Source: a virus. Taken from it: a stretch of DNA of 26,449 bases. This document shows, one piece after another, positions 6,753 through 14,720 of the stretch. Both the position numbers and the translations under genes were made by a program. Numbering within the stretch: position 1 is the first letter of the stretch; each line of letters starts with the position of its first letter. The notes under the pieces were generated by a model, which was not told the origin of the DNA, did not search any database, and saw nothing but the letters and a program-made list of their open reading frames with translations. The stretch lies in the IMG/VR virus record IMGVR_UViG_3300009537_000148, positions 1-26,449 of that record, one strand, 5' to 3'.

Positions 6753-8185
6753 CGAAAACTCCGCCGGATAACGTCGGGTACTCCGTGGACCCCCGGAGGG
6801 GCCGGAGCGATGCCCGTTATGCTCTTTGCGGTTTTCTCGTCGAGGATAATATCTTCCTCGGTCCCTACGGGCTGGTCGGTTCGTGTGCCTCGCCCCTCAA
6901 TGATGAGGTTAGGATGCCCATCTAGCTTAAACTCCGAGGGCCAATGTCCTTGGGCATCGGGTTTTGCGCCCGCCGCAAAGGCCGCGCGCCAATCGTAAAA
7001 ATGCCTCGGGTCGTCAGGATCGGGGTTCAAGCCTAGTTTTTTAGCTTGGCCCTTGAACCAATCTTGAAACTCTTTTTCGGCGGGGAGGGGTTGACCCGTT
7101 TTGCCGCTTCTAAAACTCTGAGCGGCCTGTAGCGCCCCCGAAAGACCCGCTCCGGCTGCGGGGGTAACCCCCGAAAGCGCTTTCGCTCCGACCCCCGTAG
7201 AAGCGGCAACGAGTCCTTGCAGCGCAGGGCTTAGAAGTAGCCCCACTCCTGGCACACCTAACCCCGCGCCGCCTAGCCCTGCTAACCCCATTCTAAAAAA
7301 TGCTGGCTCCCCCGTTTTCCCTACGGGGAGAAGAGTCCGTAGCGCTTCGGATCGAATCGCACGTTGAAACCCCGTATCAGCGGCCTCGGTAATCTTTTTT
7401 GCGAGGGTGTCGAAATTTTTTCGCCATAAGCGGAAGGTCCGTTTCGGGAATTGGTCTTTGATCGCGTCTAATTCTTTGCGCGCGGCAAATGCCGTTTGGG
7501 GGTTTAGCTTCCCTTTTCGAAATAGTTTATGCGCCATTTCTACGAACTTCTTTTTGCTTGTGACCTTAGCAAACGCTTTTGGGACGCCTTTCCCCGTCTC
7601 TTCTAGCCCCTTAAACGCTGTTCTCGCCGTTTCTTTCCCGGCCCCGACAAGTAAAGATGGGTCTTTGGCAACTTCGGTTAATACACCAGAAGAAAGATGT
7701 TTAAGCCCCGATATACTTTCCGCGCCTTTAGCTATGGTCTTTCCAACCGCTTTCGCTATAGGAGCAGCGGCTTGCCCGCCCCGAATTAACCCCCCTGCGA
7801 GAAGCGATCCGCGAGAGACGAAGCTCGGAGCCACTTCCGCCAGGGTTTCGGCGGCGATCCTCGGAGCGCCTCGGAGGCTTTCTTCAACGGGGCCTTTTGA
7901 CGGTACGCCCCCGCCGACTCGCTTAGGGATAGCTTCGGCTATTTGGGTGAGCCCTTCGCGGGACAATTCTTCCGGCACCGTAAGAGCGTCCCAGGCTTTC
8001 CGCAAAACGCTCCTATCGTCGTCCTTGCTAGTTGTTTCGGCGGCAAGCTGGATCATTTCTTGCGCGCCTTCGGGGGTAGCGGCTTTTTGTTGGGCGAAGG
8101 TGCGCGCTTGCTCTGCATCGGACGCTTCAAGCTCGATTGTAAAAGGCTTCCCCCCAATTTCGAGGTCAACTTGAAATACACTCAT
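6749..8185 (-). CDS. Large Ala/Gly-rich internal virion (ejection) protein
   Basis: A 478-aa protein. The N-terminus (residues 1-45) is a small domain seen at the start of many phage proteins (FQVDLEIGGKPFTIELEA). The middle is Ala/Gly-rich with a strongly hydrophobic stretch at about 298-340 (GLAGLGGAGLGVPGVGLLLS) that could enter a membrane. The C-terminus carries a motif common in podophage internal proteins: HFYDWRAAFAAGAKPD then HWPSEFKLDGHPN (about 395-425). I infer a minor virion protein, probably ejected with DNA. The start shares its A with the upstream TAA (TAATG). Following two similar Ala/Gln-rich genes, it forms a set of three, like the internal protein sets of P22 and T7. Confidence 0.78.
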   Translation of the reverse strand: MSVFQVDLEIGGKPFTIELEASDAEQARTFAQQKAATPEGAQEMIQLAAETTSKDDDRSVLRKAWDALTVPEELSREGLTQIAEAIPKRVGGGVPSKGPVEESLRGAPRIAAETLAEVAPSFVSRGSLLAGGLIRGGQAAAPIAKAVGKTIAKGAESISGLKHLSSGVLTEVAKDPSLLVGAGKETARTAFKGLEETGKGVPKAFAKVTSKKKFVEMAHKLFRKGKLNPQTAFAARKELDAIKDQFPKRTFRLWRKNFDTLAKKITEAADTGFQRAIRSEALRTLLPVGKTGEPAFFRMGLAGLGGAGLGVPGVGLLLSPALQGLVAASTGVGAKALSGVTPAAGAGLSGALQAAQSFRSGKTGQPLPAEKEFQDWFKGQAKKLGLNPDPDDPRHFYDWRAAFAAGAKPDAQGHWPSEFKLDGHPNLIIEGRGTRTDQPVGTEEDIILDEKTAKSITGIAPAPPGVHGVPDVIRRSFR

Positions 8186-9336
8186 TATTTGGGCCTCACA
8201 TCGAGGATTTTAACTCCGTTATCGGTTGCAGCCGCCGCCGCTCGTCTCGCCGCTTCTTCGGGGGAAACCGCCTCTTGCTCTAGCGTAATCAAATCATCCA
8301 CCCGAGGGAAAGCGGCTGCAATCCCCGGCTTATAAAAACTTCCAAGCGCCAATTTCGCTTTTCGTTCTTGCGCGGCCACCAATTTTCGCGCTTGGTCTTT
8401 GGCGCGGAAACTGATCTTATCCGCTAAGTTTATTAAGTCTTTTTTCATCTGCGGACTTAAATCACCAAAAACGAATTTAGTCGCTTTGTTCAAGATTCGG
8501 TCTATGAATCTTATCGGCTCTTGGAAAACTTCACGCTCGGCGTCTGATAACTGACTGTTAGACCCCGCCATTCGCGCAAAATAGAACCCGAGAGAATTGA
8601 GCCCCACCTGACTTGGAGTTTTGGCTTTCAGAATCCTTTGAACGTGAGCCGCAGCACTCGCCCCCTCGACACTTTGCCGAATGATGGGGTTGCCGTCGGG
8701 GTAACTCGCGTCCCAAATTGCATCGAATCGGTCGGCTAATTTGGGCGCAGTTTGGCGCAATTTAATTACGGCATCACTCGCAGCGTCCCCGATCACATCA
8801 ATCGGCGCGATAGGCTTGGTGCCTTCGGGGGTTACTTTGACTTTCTGCCCGAGGGGGTCGGTTATAATTTGGGGGAACGCTTTTTCACGGAATAGTTGCA
8901 TCCCTTCTTCGCGTGACATTTCTCCGTTTTCGATAGCCCGAACTATGAGGGCTTGGAATGATTGAGGGTCGCGCGATATAGATGAATCGGATTTGAAGGT
9001 CGGTTTAAGGAACCCGCGCGCATCGGGAGAGATACTCGCAAGGCGCAGCTTCGAGGATGGCTCGGCGGAAACTGCGGGGTTCGCGGCTATATCATTTAAC
9101 CCCGTTTTAGCCTTTTTGTCCTGGGCTTGTCCGAGCATCCCCTTTAGCATCTTATCCGTCTCGGCGCGGCGGCGCGTATCTTCTTCCGCTTGGCGCAGGG
9201 CCGCGATTTTCGCGAATCGATCGGGGGCAGTTTGCAATCCCGTTCCGATCCCCCCGGCGAAGCCCTCAAGGAGCGAAAGGACGGGGCTTTTCTTCGCTTG
9301 CAGAACTGCCAATAATTCTTGGACTGACGCGGCCAT
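8185..9336 (-). CDS. Internal virion protein (second of three)
   Basis: A 383-aa protein, no named family recognised. It opens with MAASVQELLAVLQAKKSPVLSLLEGFAGGIGTGLQTAPDRF, a pattern often seen at the start of podophage internal or ejection proteins, then a long charged helical region (about 45-75), a disordered Ser/Pro-rich linker, and a helical second half (FDAIWDASYPDG, SLGFYFARMAG, DRILNKATKFVFG). No signal peptide. Start and stop are both TAATG overlaps with neighbours. The size, position between tail genes and lysis genes, and company of two other Ala-rich proteins suggest an ejected core protein; this is inference. Confidence 0.7.
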   Translation of the reverse strand: MAASVQELLAVLQAKKSPVLSLLEGFAGGIGTGLQTAPDRFAKIAALRQAEEDTRRRAETDKMLKGMLGQAQDKKAKTGLNDIAANPAVSAEPSSKLRLASISPDARGFLKPTFKSDSSISRDPQSFQALIVRAIENGEMSREEGMQLFREKAFPQIITDPLGQKVKVTPEGTKPIAPIDVIGDAASDAVIKLRQTAPKLADRFDAIWDASYPDGNPIIRQSVEGASAAAHVQRILKAKTPSQVGLNSLGFYFARMAGSNSQLSDAEREVFQEPIRFIDRILNKATKFVFGDLSPQMKKDLINLADKISFRAKDQARKLVAAQERKAKLALGSFYKPGIAAAFPRVDDLITLEQEAVSPEEAARRAAAAATDNGVKILDVRPK

Positions 9337-10370
9337 TAGACGTTCCTCGTATCAATTAGTCTCCGAATAAGGTCGGCTTGATTAGGTATCCCTACCGACG
9401 GTTTTCGCGGCTTCTCGTTAGGGAATTGTCGCTTAAAGATCGCGTCGCTTACGGCTTGCCCGCTGACTTTCCCAACCAAGCCCAAAAGGTCTTGGAAGGG
9501 GCTTTGGGAAACGGATTCAACGCCGAATTGGGCTGGCGTCCCCGCGACGGTCGATGCCGCTGTAATGGGCAATTTCAATTCTTCGCGCCGCCGTAGGAGT
9601 TCCGCGTCGCGCGCCTTGATTGCGGCGTCATTTAGTTGGCGGGTTAAGCCCCCAAACTGCTGCGAAGCGGCGATCTGCTGCAACCCTGCGCCTTGTTGCG
9701 CCTCTCCGGCCTGGAACGCGAGGGGAACTGCCGCGAGGCGGCGATTTAAGTCCTCGCTCGTTAAGCGGCCCAATTCAGCCGTTAGCGCCTCGTTGCCCCT
9801 TGCCCCAATATCTCCAAGCTGCTGAATGGTGTCGGTAGAGAAAAGATTTTGGCCAAACGCGGCTCGGCGCTTTAACGCTTCGTCACTTTCCTTTATCTGC
9901 CGCTCGACTTGCGCCTTGAATGGGCTAAACTGCGCTTCGACTTGCTCTGGCGAAGTTGCCAAAATATCTTGGAGCGCGTCAGTCCCCAACCTAAATTGCT
10001 CGGGGATGCCCTCCGATAAAAGTTTCCCCAAAGAGGAAAGTCCTTGTTGTTCCAGCCCCGTCGCGGCGAAATCCCCAAACTGTAACGGGACTTCAGCCCC
10101 GGCCTGGAAATCACCGAATTTGCCGGTCTGAGCAAAATCTAAAAGCTGCTGACGCGCAGCCAACTGTTCGGGCGTTTGAAGCGGGCCTTGTTGCGCGGTC
10201 TGTTTGCCCCCGAGGAGCGGCGCGAGAAGTCCTAAAACTGCGGGGGCGGCTTTTAATGCCCCGAGTGCTAATGGGGCGATCGCGAGTTGAACCCCATCGG
10301 CGGCGGGGAGCGAGGATATCGCGTAAATTACCGCCGTATGAATTAACGCCACGCAAAAAATAGAAAACAT
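9336..10370 (-). CDS. Internal virion protein with hydrophobic N-terminus (first of three)
   Basis: A 344-aa protein. Residues 1-20 (MFSIFCVALIHTAVIYAISS) form a hydrophobic helix, followed by another Ala/Leu-rich segment (about 29-54, LAIAPLALGALKAAPAVLGLLA). The rest is Gln/Ala-rich helix (PEQLAARQQLLDFAQTGKFG, FQAGEAQQGAGLQQIAASQQ), typical of phage proteins thought to form or line a DNA-ejection conduit. ATG at 10370 lies one base after the upstream TAA, with a run of six G just before it as ribosome binding site. If the first helix is not a cleaved signal, it may be a membrane-insertion segment used at infection. Family not identified. Confidence 0.7.
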   Translation of the reverse strand: MFSIFCVALIHTAVIYAISSLPAADGVQLAIAPLALGALKAAPAVLGLLAPLLGGKQTAQQGPLQTPEQLAARQQLLDFAQTGKFGDFQAGAEVPLQFGDFAATGLEQQGLSSLGKLLSEGIPEQFRLGTDALQDILATSPEQVEAQFSPFKAQVERQIKESDEALKRRAAFGQNLFSTDTIQQLGDIGARGNEALTAELGRLTSEDLNRRLAAVPLAFQAGEAQQGAGLQQIAASQQFGGLTRQLNDAAIKARDAELLRRREELKLPITAASTVAGTPAQFGVESVSQSPFQDLLGLVGKVSGQAVSDAIFKRQFPNEKPRKPSVGIPNQADLIRRLIDTRNV

Positions 10371-10371
10371 T

Positions 10372-10740
10372 TTAGCCCCCCTCGTCTTTTTTGATTACTT
10401 TTGGTGCATGAGTAATAAGTCTTTCTTGTGCTTCTCGCGGTAATGCCCCGACAAAAGAAGCGTGTTGGTGCCGAACTTCCGTTGCGACTTTATCGGTCGA
10501 AGCTGCAACGCTTCGCGTCATTTGATTCCCTTCGAGCGTAATTATCGGCATAAACGCTATGGCGCATCCTGGGTCGTTAATCGTCTCGCCGCTTTGCGGG
10601 TCTTTCCCCATAAGGTTAGTGAAAAAAGCGCAAACCGTCCGCTCCCCCGTTGCGGCATCTTCGGGCATTACCCCCTTAACATAACCGTTTAAGCACGTTC
10701 CTTTAACCAGGGGGCAAAATGCTTTAAAGATTTTGCTCAT
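10372..10740 (-). CDS. Conserved-type phage protein with four cysteines
   Basis: A 122-aa protein with a CPLVKGTC start (Cys9 and Cys16), then Cys37 and Cys59 (DPGCAIAFMPIITLEGNQMTRS). This Cys-x6-Cys ... Cys ... GCAIAFxP pattern recalls a small protein seen in many podophages next to tail and internal protein genes, of no known function. The four cysteines could hold a metal or an Fe-S cluster (inference). There is no signal peptide. The start is coupled to the preceding gene by TAATG, and it ends two bases before the next start. Confidence 0.72.
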   Translation of the reverse strand: MSKIFKAFCPLVKGTCLNGYVKGVMPEDAATGERTVCAFFTNLMGKDPQSGETINDPGCAIAFMPIITLEGNQMTRSVAASTDKVATEVRHQHASFVGALPREAQERLITHAPKVIKKDEGG

Positions 10741-11528
10741 TAGTCTTTTGTCCCTACGCTAACATCAGCATATTGAAAAGCCGTGTTCGATAACTGCGAA
10801 TTGGTGCCGGGGGCGGTGCCGCCTGTAACGCCCGTTCCAGCCGCGCCGGTCGTCCCCGAGCCGCTCGTCGTTGTACTCGCCAAAAGGGTCGAGTGGGTAG
10901 ACCCCGCGCCGCCGCCTTGCGAAATCGCTCCGCCGCCCGCGTTAGCCGCGTTAATATTCGCCGTCCCTGCGGCCAAATCCCCCGCCAAGTCCGTAAGAAA
11001 TGGATGGGAGTGATTCGGAGTTGAGTGAGTATGGCTCGGGCCGGTATGCGTATGCGAGTTCACCGTATGAGTATGCGCGAGTGTAATTGTGCCCGAGGGG
11101 ACCAACCCGCTGCCGCCCGTAGTTCCGCCCGTCCCACCGGAGGTAACAACGCGAAGAAATTTATCATTAACGGCTACGGCGGTCCAGCCGGTCGGCGGAG
11201 ACGCTTGGTAAAAAAGCATTTTCGTTCCGCTAGGGAGAAGCGTCGCAACGGCGTCCCACGTTGACCCATTGTACCGCTCGATTACGTTAAGCGTGGTGTT
11301 AGCGTAAAACCGCGCCGTAACCAGGGAATCCCCGGTAGGGCGGTTAGCTGTCGTATCCCGCTGCATACCAGGAATAAAGATGGGCGTAGACAAAGGGGTT
11401 GCGCCGGGGAAAGTCGAGCCCTCATGGCTCAACGCTTCCGCCAAAGCGGTCTTTAGCTCTCTAATCCGATCATCACCCTCGCTAATCGGGTCCGAACCGG
11501 CTGGCGTCGCAGCATCCCAAACTCCCAT
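10740..11528 (-). CDS. His-rich tail fibre / tip protein
   Basis: A 262-aa protein. The N-terminus (MGVWDAATPAGSDPISEGDDRIRELKTAL in outline) is a recurrent virion-attachment start of phage fibre proteins. Residues 85-130 have the collar-like pattern LPSGTKMLFYQASPPTGWT. Residues 152-175 hold a dense set of His-x-His repeats (HTHTVNSHTHTGPSHTHS and on), which in phage tips bind iron in trimers. The rest is Gly/Ser/Thr-rich and ends FQYADVSVGTKD. It is likely a trimeric receptor-contact or tail tip protein. The start is well marked by AAGGAGGAGA 5 nt upstream, and 20 bp separate it from the previous gene, so it may be translated independently. Confidence 0.82.
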   Translation of the reverse strand: MGVWDAATPAGSDPISEGDDRIRELKTALAEALSHEGSTFPGATPLSTPIFIPGMQRDTTANRPTGDSLVTARFYANTTLNVIERYNGSTWDAVATLLPSGTKMLFYQASPPTGWTAVAVNDKFLRVVTSGGTGGTTGGSGLVPSGTITLAHTHTVNSHTHTGPSHTHSTPNHSHPFLTDLAGDLAAGTANINAANAGGGAISQGGGAGSTHSTLLASTTTSGSGTTGAAGTGVTGGTAPGTNSQLSNTAFQYADVSVGTKD

Positions 11529-11548
11529 AATCTCCTCCTTACCCTAGA

Positions 11549-11914
11549 TCAAATCAATATAACTTTAACGGCAGCACTCGCAACCGAAGTCTTTAAATAT
11601 ACGTTTGTTTTGGTGAACGCCGTTCCGCTTCGGTAGACGACGCCCCCTTTGTCAATGTCTCCGACGATAAAATACGTTGGGATTTTCCCCAAAGTGTGAG
11701 CCACGGTATCTTCGGTATCGGGCGAGGCGTTCGACGTAAACGACGCAACAACGGCGTCAATATTATCATCTAGCGAAATCCCCCGATCCAAGATGAATTT
11801 AAGCGTCTGACTCCACCCGCCCAAAACCGTAATTAAATCTTTGTCGAATTGTCGAAGCCCTTTTTGGTTATCGACAAATACCGATGGAAAATTTGGGTCC
11901 TCGTATCTCGTCAT
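11549..11914 (-). CDS. Small virion-associated protein
   Basis: A 121-aa protein whose C-terminal half (HTLGKIPTYFIVGDIDKG, VYLKTSVASAAVKVILI) is a beta-rich domain common in small podophage structural proteins near the tail hub. The N-terminus includes a helical segment (KGLRQFDKDLITVLGGW). The start shares its A with the stop of the large hub gene (TAATG). A structural role is inferred from the position between hub and fibre genes; no specific family name is known to me. Confidence 0.7.
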   Translation of the reverse strand: MTRYEDPNFPSVFVDNQKGLRQFDKDLITVLGGWSQTLKFILDRGISLDDNIDAVVASFTSNASPDTEDTVAHTLGKIPTYFIVGDIDKGGVVYRSGTAFTKTNVYLKTSVASAAVKVILI

Positions 11915-13455
11915 TATTTACGCGACTCCCGAACCGATGCCTCTATCTGATATTTTTTAAGCGTAAAACTTTCTTCCGTCACGGTGTTCTCAAAACGAAA
12001 CCGTATCTTGGAGCTAAATACATCGAAATAGACGTTAAGCGGCGAGTCGTCCCCTGGATAGTCCGCCGCGAGGGTTAAATTTGTAATAAGCGTGAAGGTC
12101 GAACCGCTGTCGGTCGAATAGTAGACTTTCGCGGTACTCCCTTTGGCCCAAATCTCCAACCCCTTCCACCGCATAATTCTATCAATGTCGGTTATCCCTA
12201 AATCCGTAGCGGTAAAATCTTTGGTGTCTATGCGATTTGTAAGCGCGACTCCGGCATCGTCAAAGCTGTTAGCGGTGCGTTCTGCCGTCACCCCCGCCGA
12301 ATCCCCGACGATCACAACGGGGTTAAGACTCAAATTTGTTTGGGAACTCCACCGCGTCGTGTCCGCGTCCCATGTTCCAGTCCTATCATCCCAAGTATCT
12401 TCTTGCGTATTCTCGAATATGCCCAACGCAGTTAAATTGGTGCGTGAGTCTTTGTAGATTTGCTTCGTGCGCCAGTTGTATTTATAAACCGTTTGGGGCT
12501 CGGTATCGGACCCCGTAGGAACGCAAACCCAATACTCATCTAATTCTTCGACGAAAATACCCTGCGCCTTAAAAAGATTGGCCGGGTTCATTTCTTCGCG
12601 CAGTTCATCTTGAACGGGCGAGTCGATTAGCGGGGCCGTGATTCCATTGAATAAATGTATCCCGTCACTCGCTAAGAAGATTTGTTCGCCCGTCGGAATG
12701 TTTTGAATAGTGGCGTTTGCCGCAGCGCCGACGCCTGTTGCTTTTCGGTCGAAGCGGAAAACGGCGGAAGTCGATAGAACTTGCCCGACATAAATCGAGT
12801 TAGCCTTATGGACCGTCAAGAAATTGCCAAATACGCCGAAGCCCGTTATGTCCTCGGGGTCCTCAAGGAGATCAACGCTCCCCGAGTTCCCGCCCGTCCA
12901 AGTCTCGGGATCGCCGGTATCGCTCCATTGGACGCGGGCATAAAAGGTATTGCCCGACCCGTCATCGGTTACATAGGCCGCGACGAGATAGGTGTTAAAC
13001 GCTTTTAAGAATTTGACTTTGGGGGGCGTTCCGCCCAACGCCGCGTCATTCCCCGTAATGGAACACTTCTTTATTACGTCGATTCCATTGGTATAGACGG
13101 CGATTTTTTCGCCGCTTAAAAGCGGGAACGCAAAATCAACGGGGTCGGCGGCAGTGCCGGTCAGGGCCGAAGTGGCAACACTCGCCCAGGTTTCCGTCGA
13201 TTTGTTCAATACTTCTACCTTTGTAGTCCCCACGCGAAAAAGGCGCGTAGAGTTCCCGACTTGTAGCTCAAAAAAGCGTTGGACCCTCTCGCCCAAAGAA
13301 GCGCCGAGCGTGGTTGTACCAAAACGCGAGCGTATGATATTACGATTTATCTCCATGTTACTGAGCGCCGACGCGGAACGCGCGTCGATATACTCAGCGG
13401 GCCTATCGACAACTAGGCCCTTGGAGGGGAGCGGAATATTAAATTTCAATGCCAT
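11914..13455 (-). CDS. Tail hub / stabilisation protein, beta-propeller-like
   Basis: A 513-aa protein. N-terminus MALKFNIPLPSKGLVVDRP followed by SASALSNMEINRNIIRSRFG is the usual opening of podophage proteins that sit at the portal-tail joint and are believed to fold as beta-propellers, such as P22 gp10-type. Repeated blades are suggested by TRLFRVGTTKVEVLN, EKIAVYTNGIDVIKKC, NTYLVAAYVTDDGSGNTFYA, GNFLTVHKANSIYVG, EQIFLASDGIHLFNG and VYKYNWRTKQIYKDSRT. No enzymatic residues seen. Start and stop abut neighbours (TAA directly followed by ATG upstream; TAATG downstream). Exact identity (gp10-like or another hub protein) is uncertain. Confidence 0.72.
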   Translation of the reverse strand: MALKFNIPLPSKGLVVDRPAEYIDARSASALSNMEINRNIIRSRFGTTTLGASLGERVQRFFELQVGNSTRLFRVGTTKVEVLNKSTETWASVATSALTGTAADPVDFAFPLLSGEKIAVYTNGIDVIKKCSITGNDAALGGTPPKVKFLKAFNTYLVAAYVTDDGSGNTFYARVQWSDTGDPETWTGGNSGSVDLLEDPEDITGFGVFGNFLTVHKANSIYVGQVLSTSAVFRFDRKATGVGAAANATIQNIPTGEQIFLASDGIHLFNGITAPLIDSPVQDELREEMNPANLFKAQGIFVEELDEYWVCVPTGSDTEPQTVYKYNWRTKQIYKDSRTNLTALGIFENTQEDTWDDRTGTWDADTTRWSSQTNLSLNPVVIVGDSAGVTAERTANSFDDAGVALTNRIDTKDFTATDLGITDIDRIMRWKGLEIWAKGSTAKVYYSTDSGSTFTLITNLTLAADYPGDDSPLNVYFDVFSSKIRFRFENTVTEESFTLKKYQIEASVRESRK

Positions 13456-14421
13456 TTAGCAATCGTTATACGCTACGTTAAAATGCCCCGCCCCCGCGTT
13501 CTGCCTCTCACGCCGGAGCGCGACTTCCTTCTTTTGCTCAAAACGCGCCAAATAGTATTGGGCGCGGTCAAATTCTTCAAGTTGCTCGAACAATTCCGCC
13601 AAAACGCCGAGACGCAACATATCGCGATAAGCGGCGGTGAAAGGAACGCCGGTCGTGGAGCTAGTAATCGTTCCACCCAATTTCGAATAGCTAATCCGAT
13701 AAGAATAAGACGTTTGATCGGGAATGGGGCCAATGTAGATGCTCCCGGCGTAAATCGTGAAATGGCGGGGGTATCCTTTATCTGTATCGACGTTAATGCT
13801 CGGATAGATTTGGTCGAATTGGGCCTTAGTTTTTTGGACAAGCGGCGTCCCCGTATCGTCATCCTCTAGCACGATCCCCAAAATTAACCCCAAGTCGCTC
13901 TCGACGTTTATCTTAAAATCTCCGAGTACGCTTATCGTGTCGGTCGTGGTAGCCTCGGCCTTCGCCTCGTCGAACATGAAATCACGGCGCAAATCCTTGA
14001 TTACGTCCGTAGTAGCCTCGTATAGCTCCGTGTCCTTATCGGTGCGCTTGAAGCCGCCGCGCAAAACGTAATCGCGCCAATCGGAGCCCGTCATGGAGCC
14101 CGCAACGGAGGTTACGGCTACGGTGCCGGTCCAATCGACCGCGCCGTGGGAAATGGTTGTATCGGCCTCGGCGGGGGAGCCGCCCGCTTGGCGCTTGGCG
14201 AAATAGCGATAGGTTCCGCCCGCCGTTATCGCGGAGGGGAAATCGGCAACGTAAACGGCGGAATCGCCTTCTTCCGTCATCGCAACGTCGTAGCTCGTAT
14301 AGTTGGAAGCGTTGTACGCCTCGAAGGCGGAAGTGGCCGTATTGTACCAGAGGCCAGCGGAATTAATGATTATGGCGTAAACGGTCCCGCTTGCCGAAAC
14401 GGCTTGAAGTTCACTCGCCAT
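13456..14421 (-). CDS. Head-tail adaptor (P22 gp4-like) fused to an N-terminal beta domain
   Basis: A 321-aa protein of two parts. Residues 1-95 form a beta-sandwich-like module (VYAIIINSAGLWYNTATSAF, VYVADFPSAITAGGTYRYFA) found on its own or fused in assorted phage virion proteins. Residues 125-321 match head-tail adaptors that bind the portal ring: KRTDKDTELYEATTDVI, GYPRHFTIYAGSIYIGPIPD, VPFTAAYRDMLRLGVLAELF, then a helix FDRAQYYLARFEQKKEVALR. The extra domain may decorate the neck. A run of G 8-13 nt upstream of the ATG lies within the preceding micropeptide gene and serves as its ribosome binding site. Confidence 0.82.
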   Translation of the reverse strand: MASELQAVSASGTVYAIIINSAGLWYNTATSAFEAYNASNYTSYDVAMTEEGDSAVYVADFPSAITAGGTYRYFAKRQAGGSPAEADTTISHGAVDWTGTVAVTSVAGSMTGSDWRDYVLRGGFKRTDKDTELYEATTDVIKDLRRDFMFDEAKAEATTTDTISVLGDFKINVESDLGLILGIVLEDDDTGTPLVQKTKAQFDQIYPSINVDTDKGYPRHFTIYAGSIYIGPIPDQTSYSYRISYSKLGGTITSSTTGVPFTAAYRDMLRLGVLAELFEQLEEFDRAQYYLARFEQKKEVALRRERQNAGAGHFNVAYNDC

Positions 14422-14424
14422 AAT

Positions 14425-14502
14425 TTATCCCCCCATTGAGCTTAAAAACCCAACCAAAAACGCGATGAGCGTCAACCAAACCAAAACACTGAGCCGCATC
14501 AT
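14425..14502 (-). CDS. 25-aa single-span membrane micropeptide
   Basis: A 26-codon gene. It reads MMRLSVLVWLTLIAFLVGFL plus SSMGG: one hydrophobic helix of about 17 residues with a single positive charge at the N-terminal side. Its ATG overlaps the stop of the preceding gene (ATGA), and it ends 3 bp before the adaptor ATG, so it is packed like the other genes here. Its last codons contain the adaptor's ribosome binding site, so an alternative is that it exists to couple translation. As a product it would sit in the inner membrane and could be a small holin-like or regulatory peptide. Function unknown. Confidence 0.55.
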   Translation of the reverse strand: MMRLSVLVWLTLIAFLVGFLSSMGG

Positions 14503-14720
14503 TTATCCTTTACACCTAGTACGATCATCGCGTGTCTCTCGCATGGCAAAAACTCGCGGGCCGCGCGATCGGCTACTTCTTTAGTATGCCCGGCGTCCAT
14601 AAAACCGTGGAACACCGCCAACGTAAAGTCCGTATGCTGTTCGGGTTTCGTCTTACCCGCGTAAGATAATCCCGTACCTAGCAAAACCCCTAGCGCGACG
14701 GCTAAGAGTAGGTTGCGCAT
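14499..14720 (-). CDS. Small exported protein (signal peptide)
   Basis: A 73-aa protein starting at an ATG that shares its A with the stop of the fibre gene (TAATG). Residues 1-21 (MRNLLLAVALGVLLGTGLSYA) are a Sec signal peptide with likely cleavage after SYA. The mature 52 residues are helical and polar, with HTDFTLAVFHGFMDAGHTKE, a single Cys and a C-terminal VLGVKDK. A longer reading to 14774 runs inside the fibre gene and has no support. Not recognised as a family. It follows two other Sec-targeted products, so the three may act together outside the cytoplasm. Confidence 0.72.
   Translation of the reverse strand: MRNLLLAVALGVLLGTGLSYAGKTKPEQHTDFTLAVFHGFMDAGHTKEVADRAAREFLPCERHAMIVLGVKDK

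Noticed and set aside
7407-8174. A 255-codon + strand reading opposite the internal virion gene
   Set aside because: It mirrors the coding strand of a well-supported - strand gene, is Ser/Pro-rich without domain features, and has no context on that strand.
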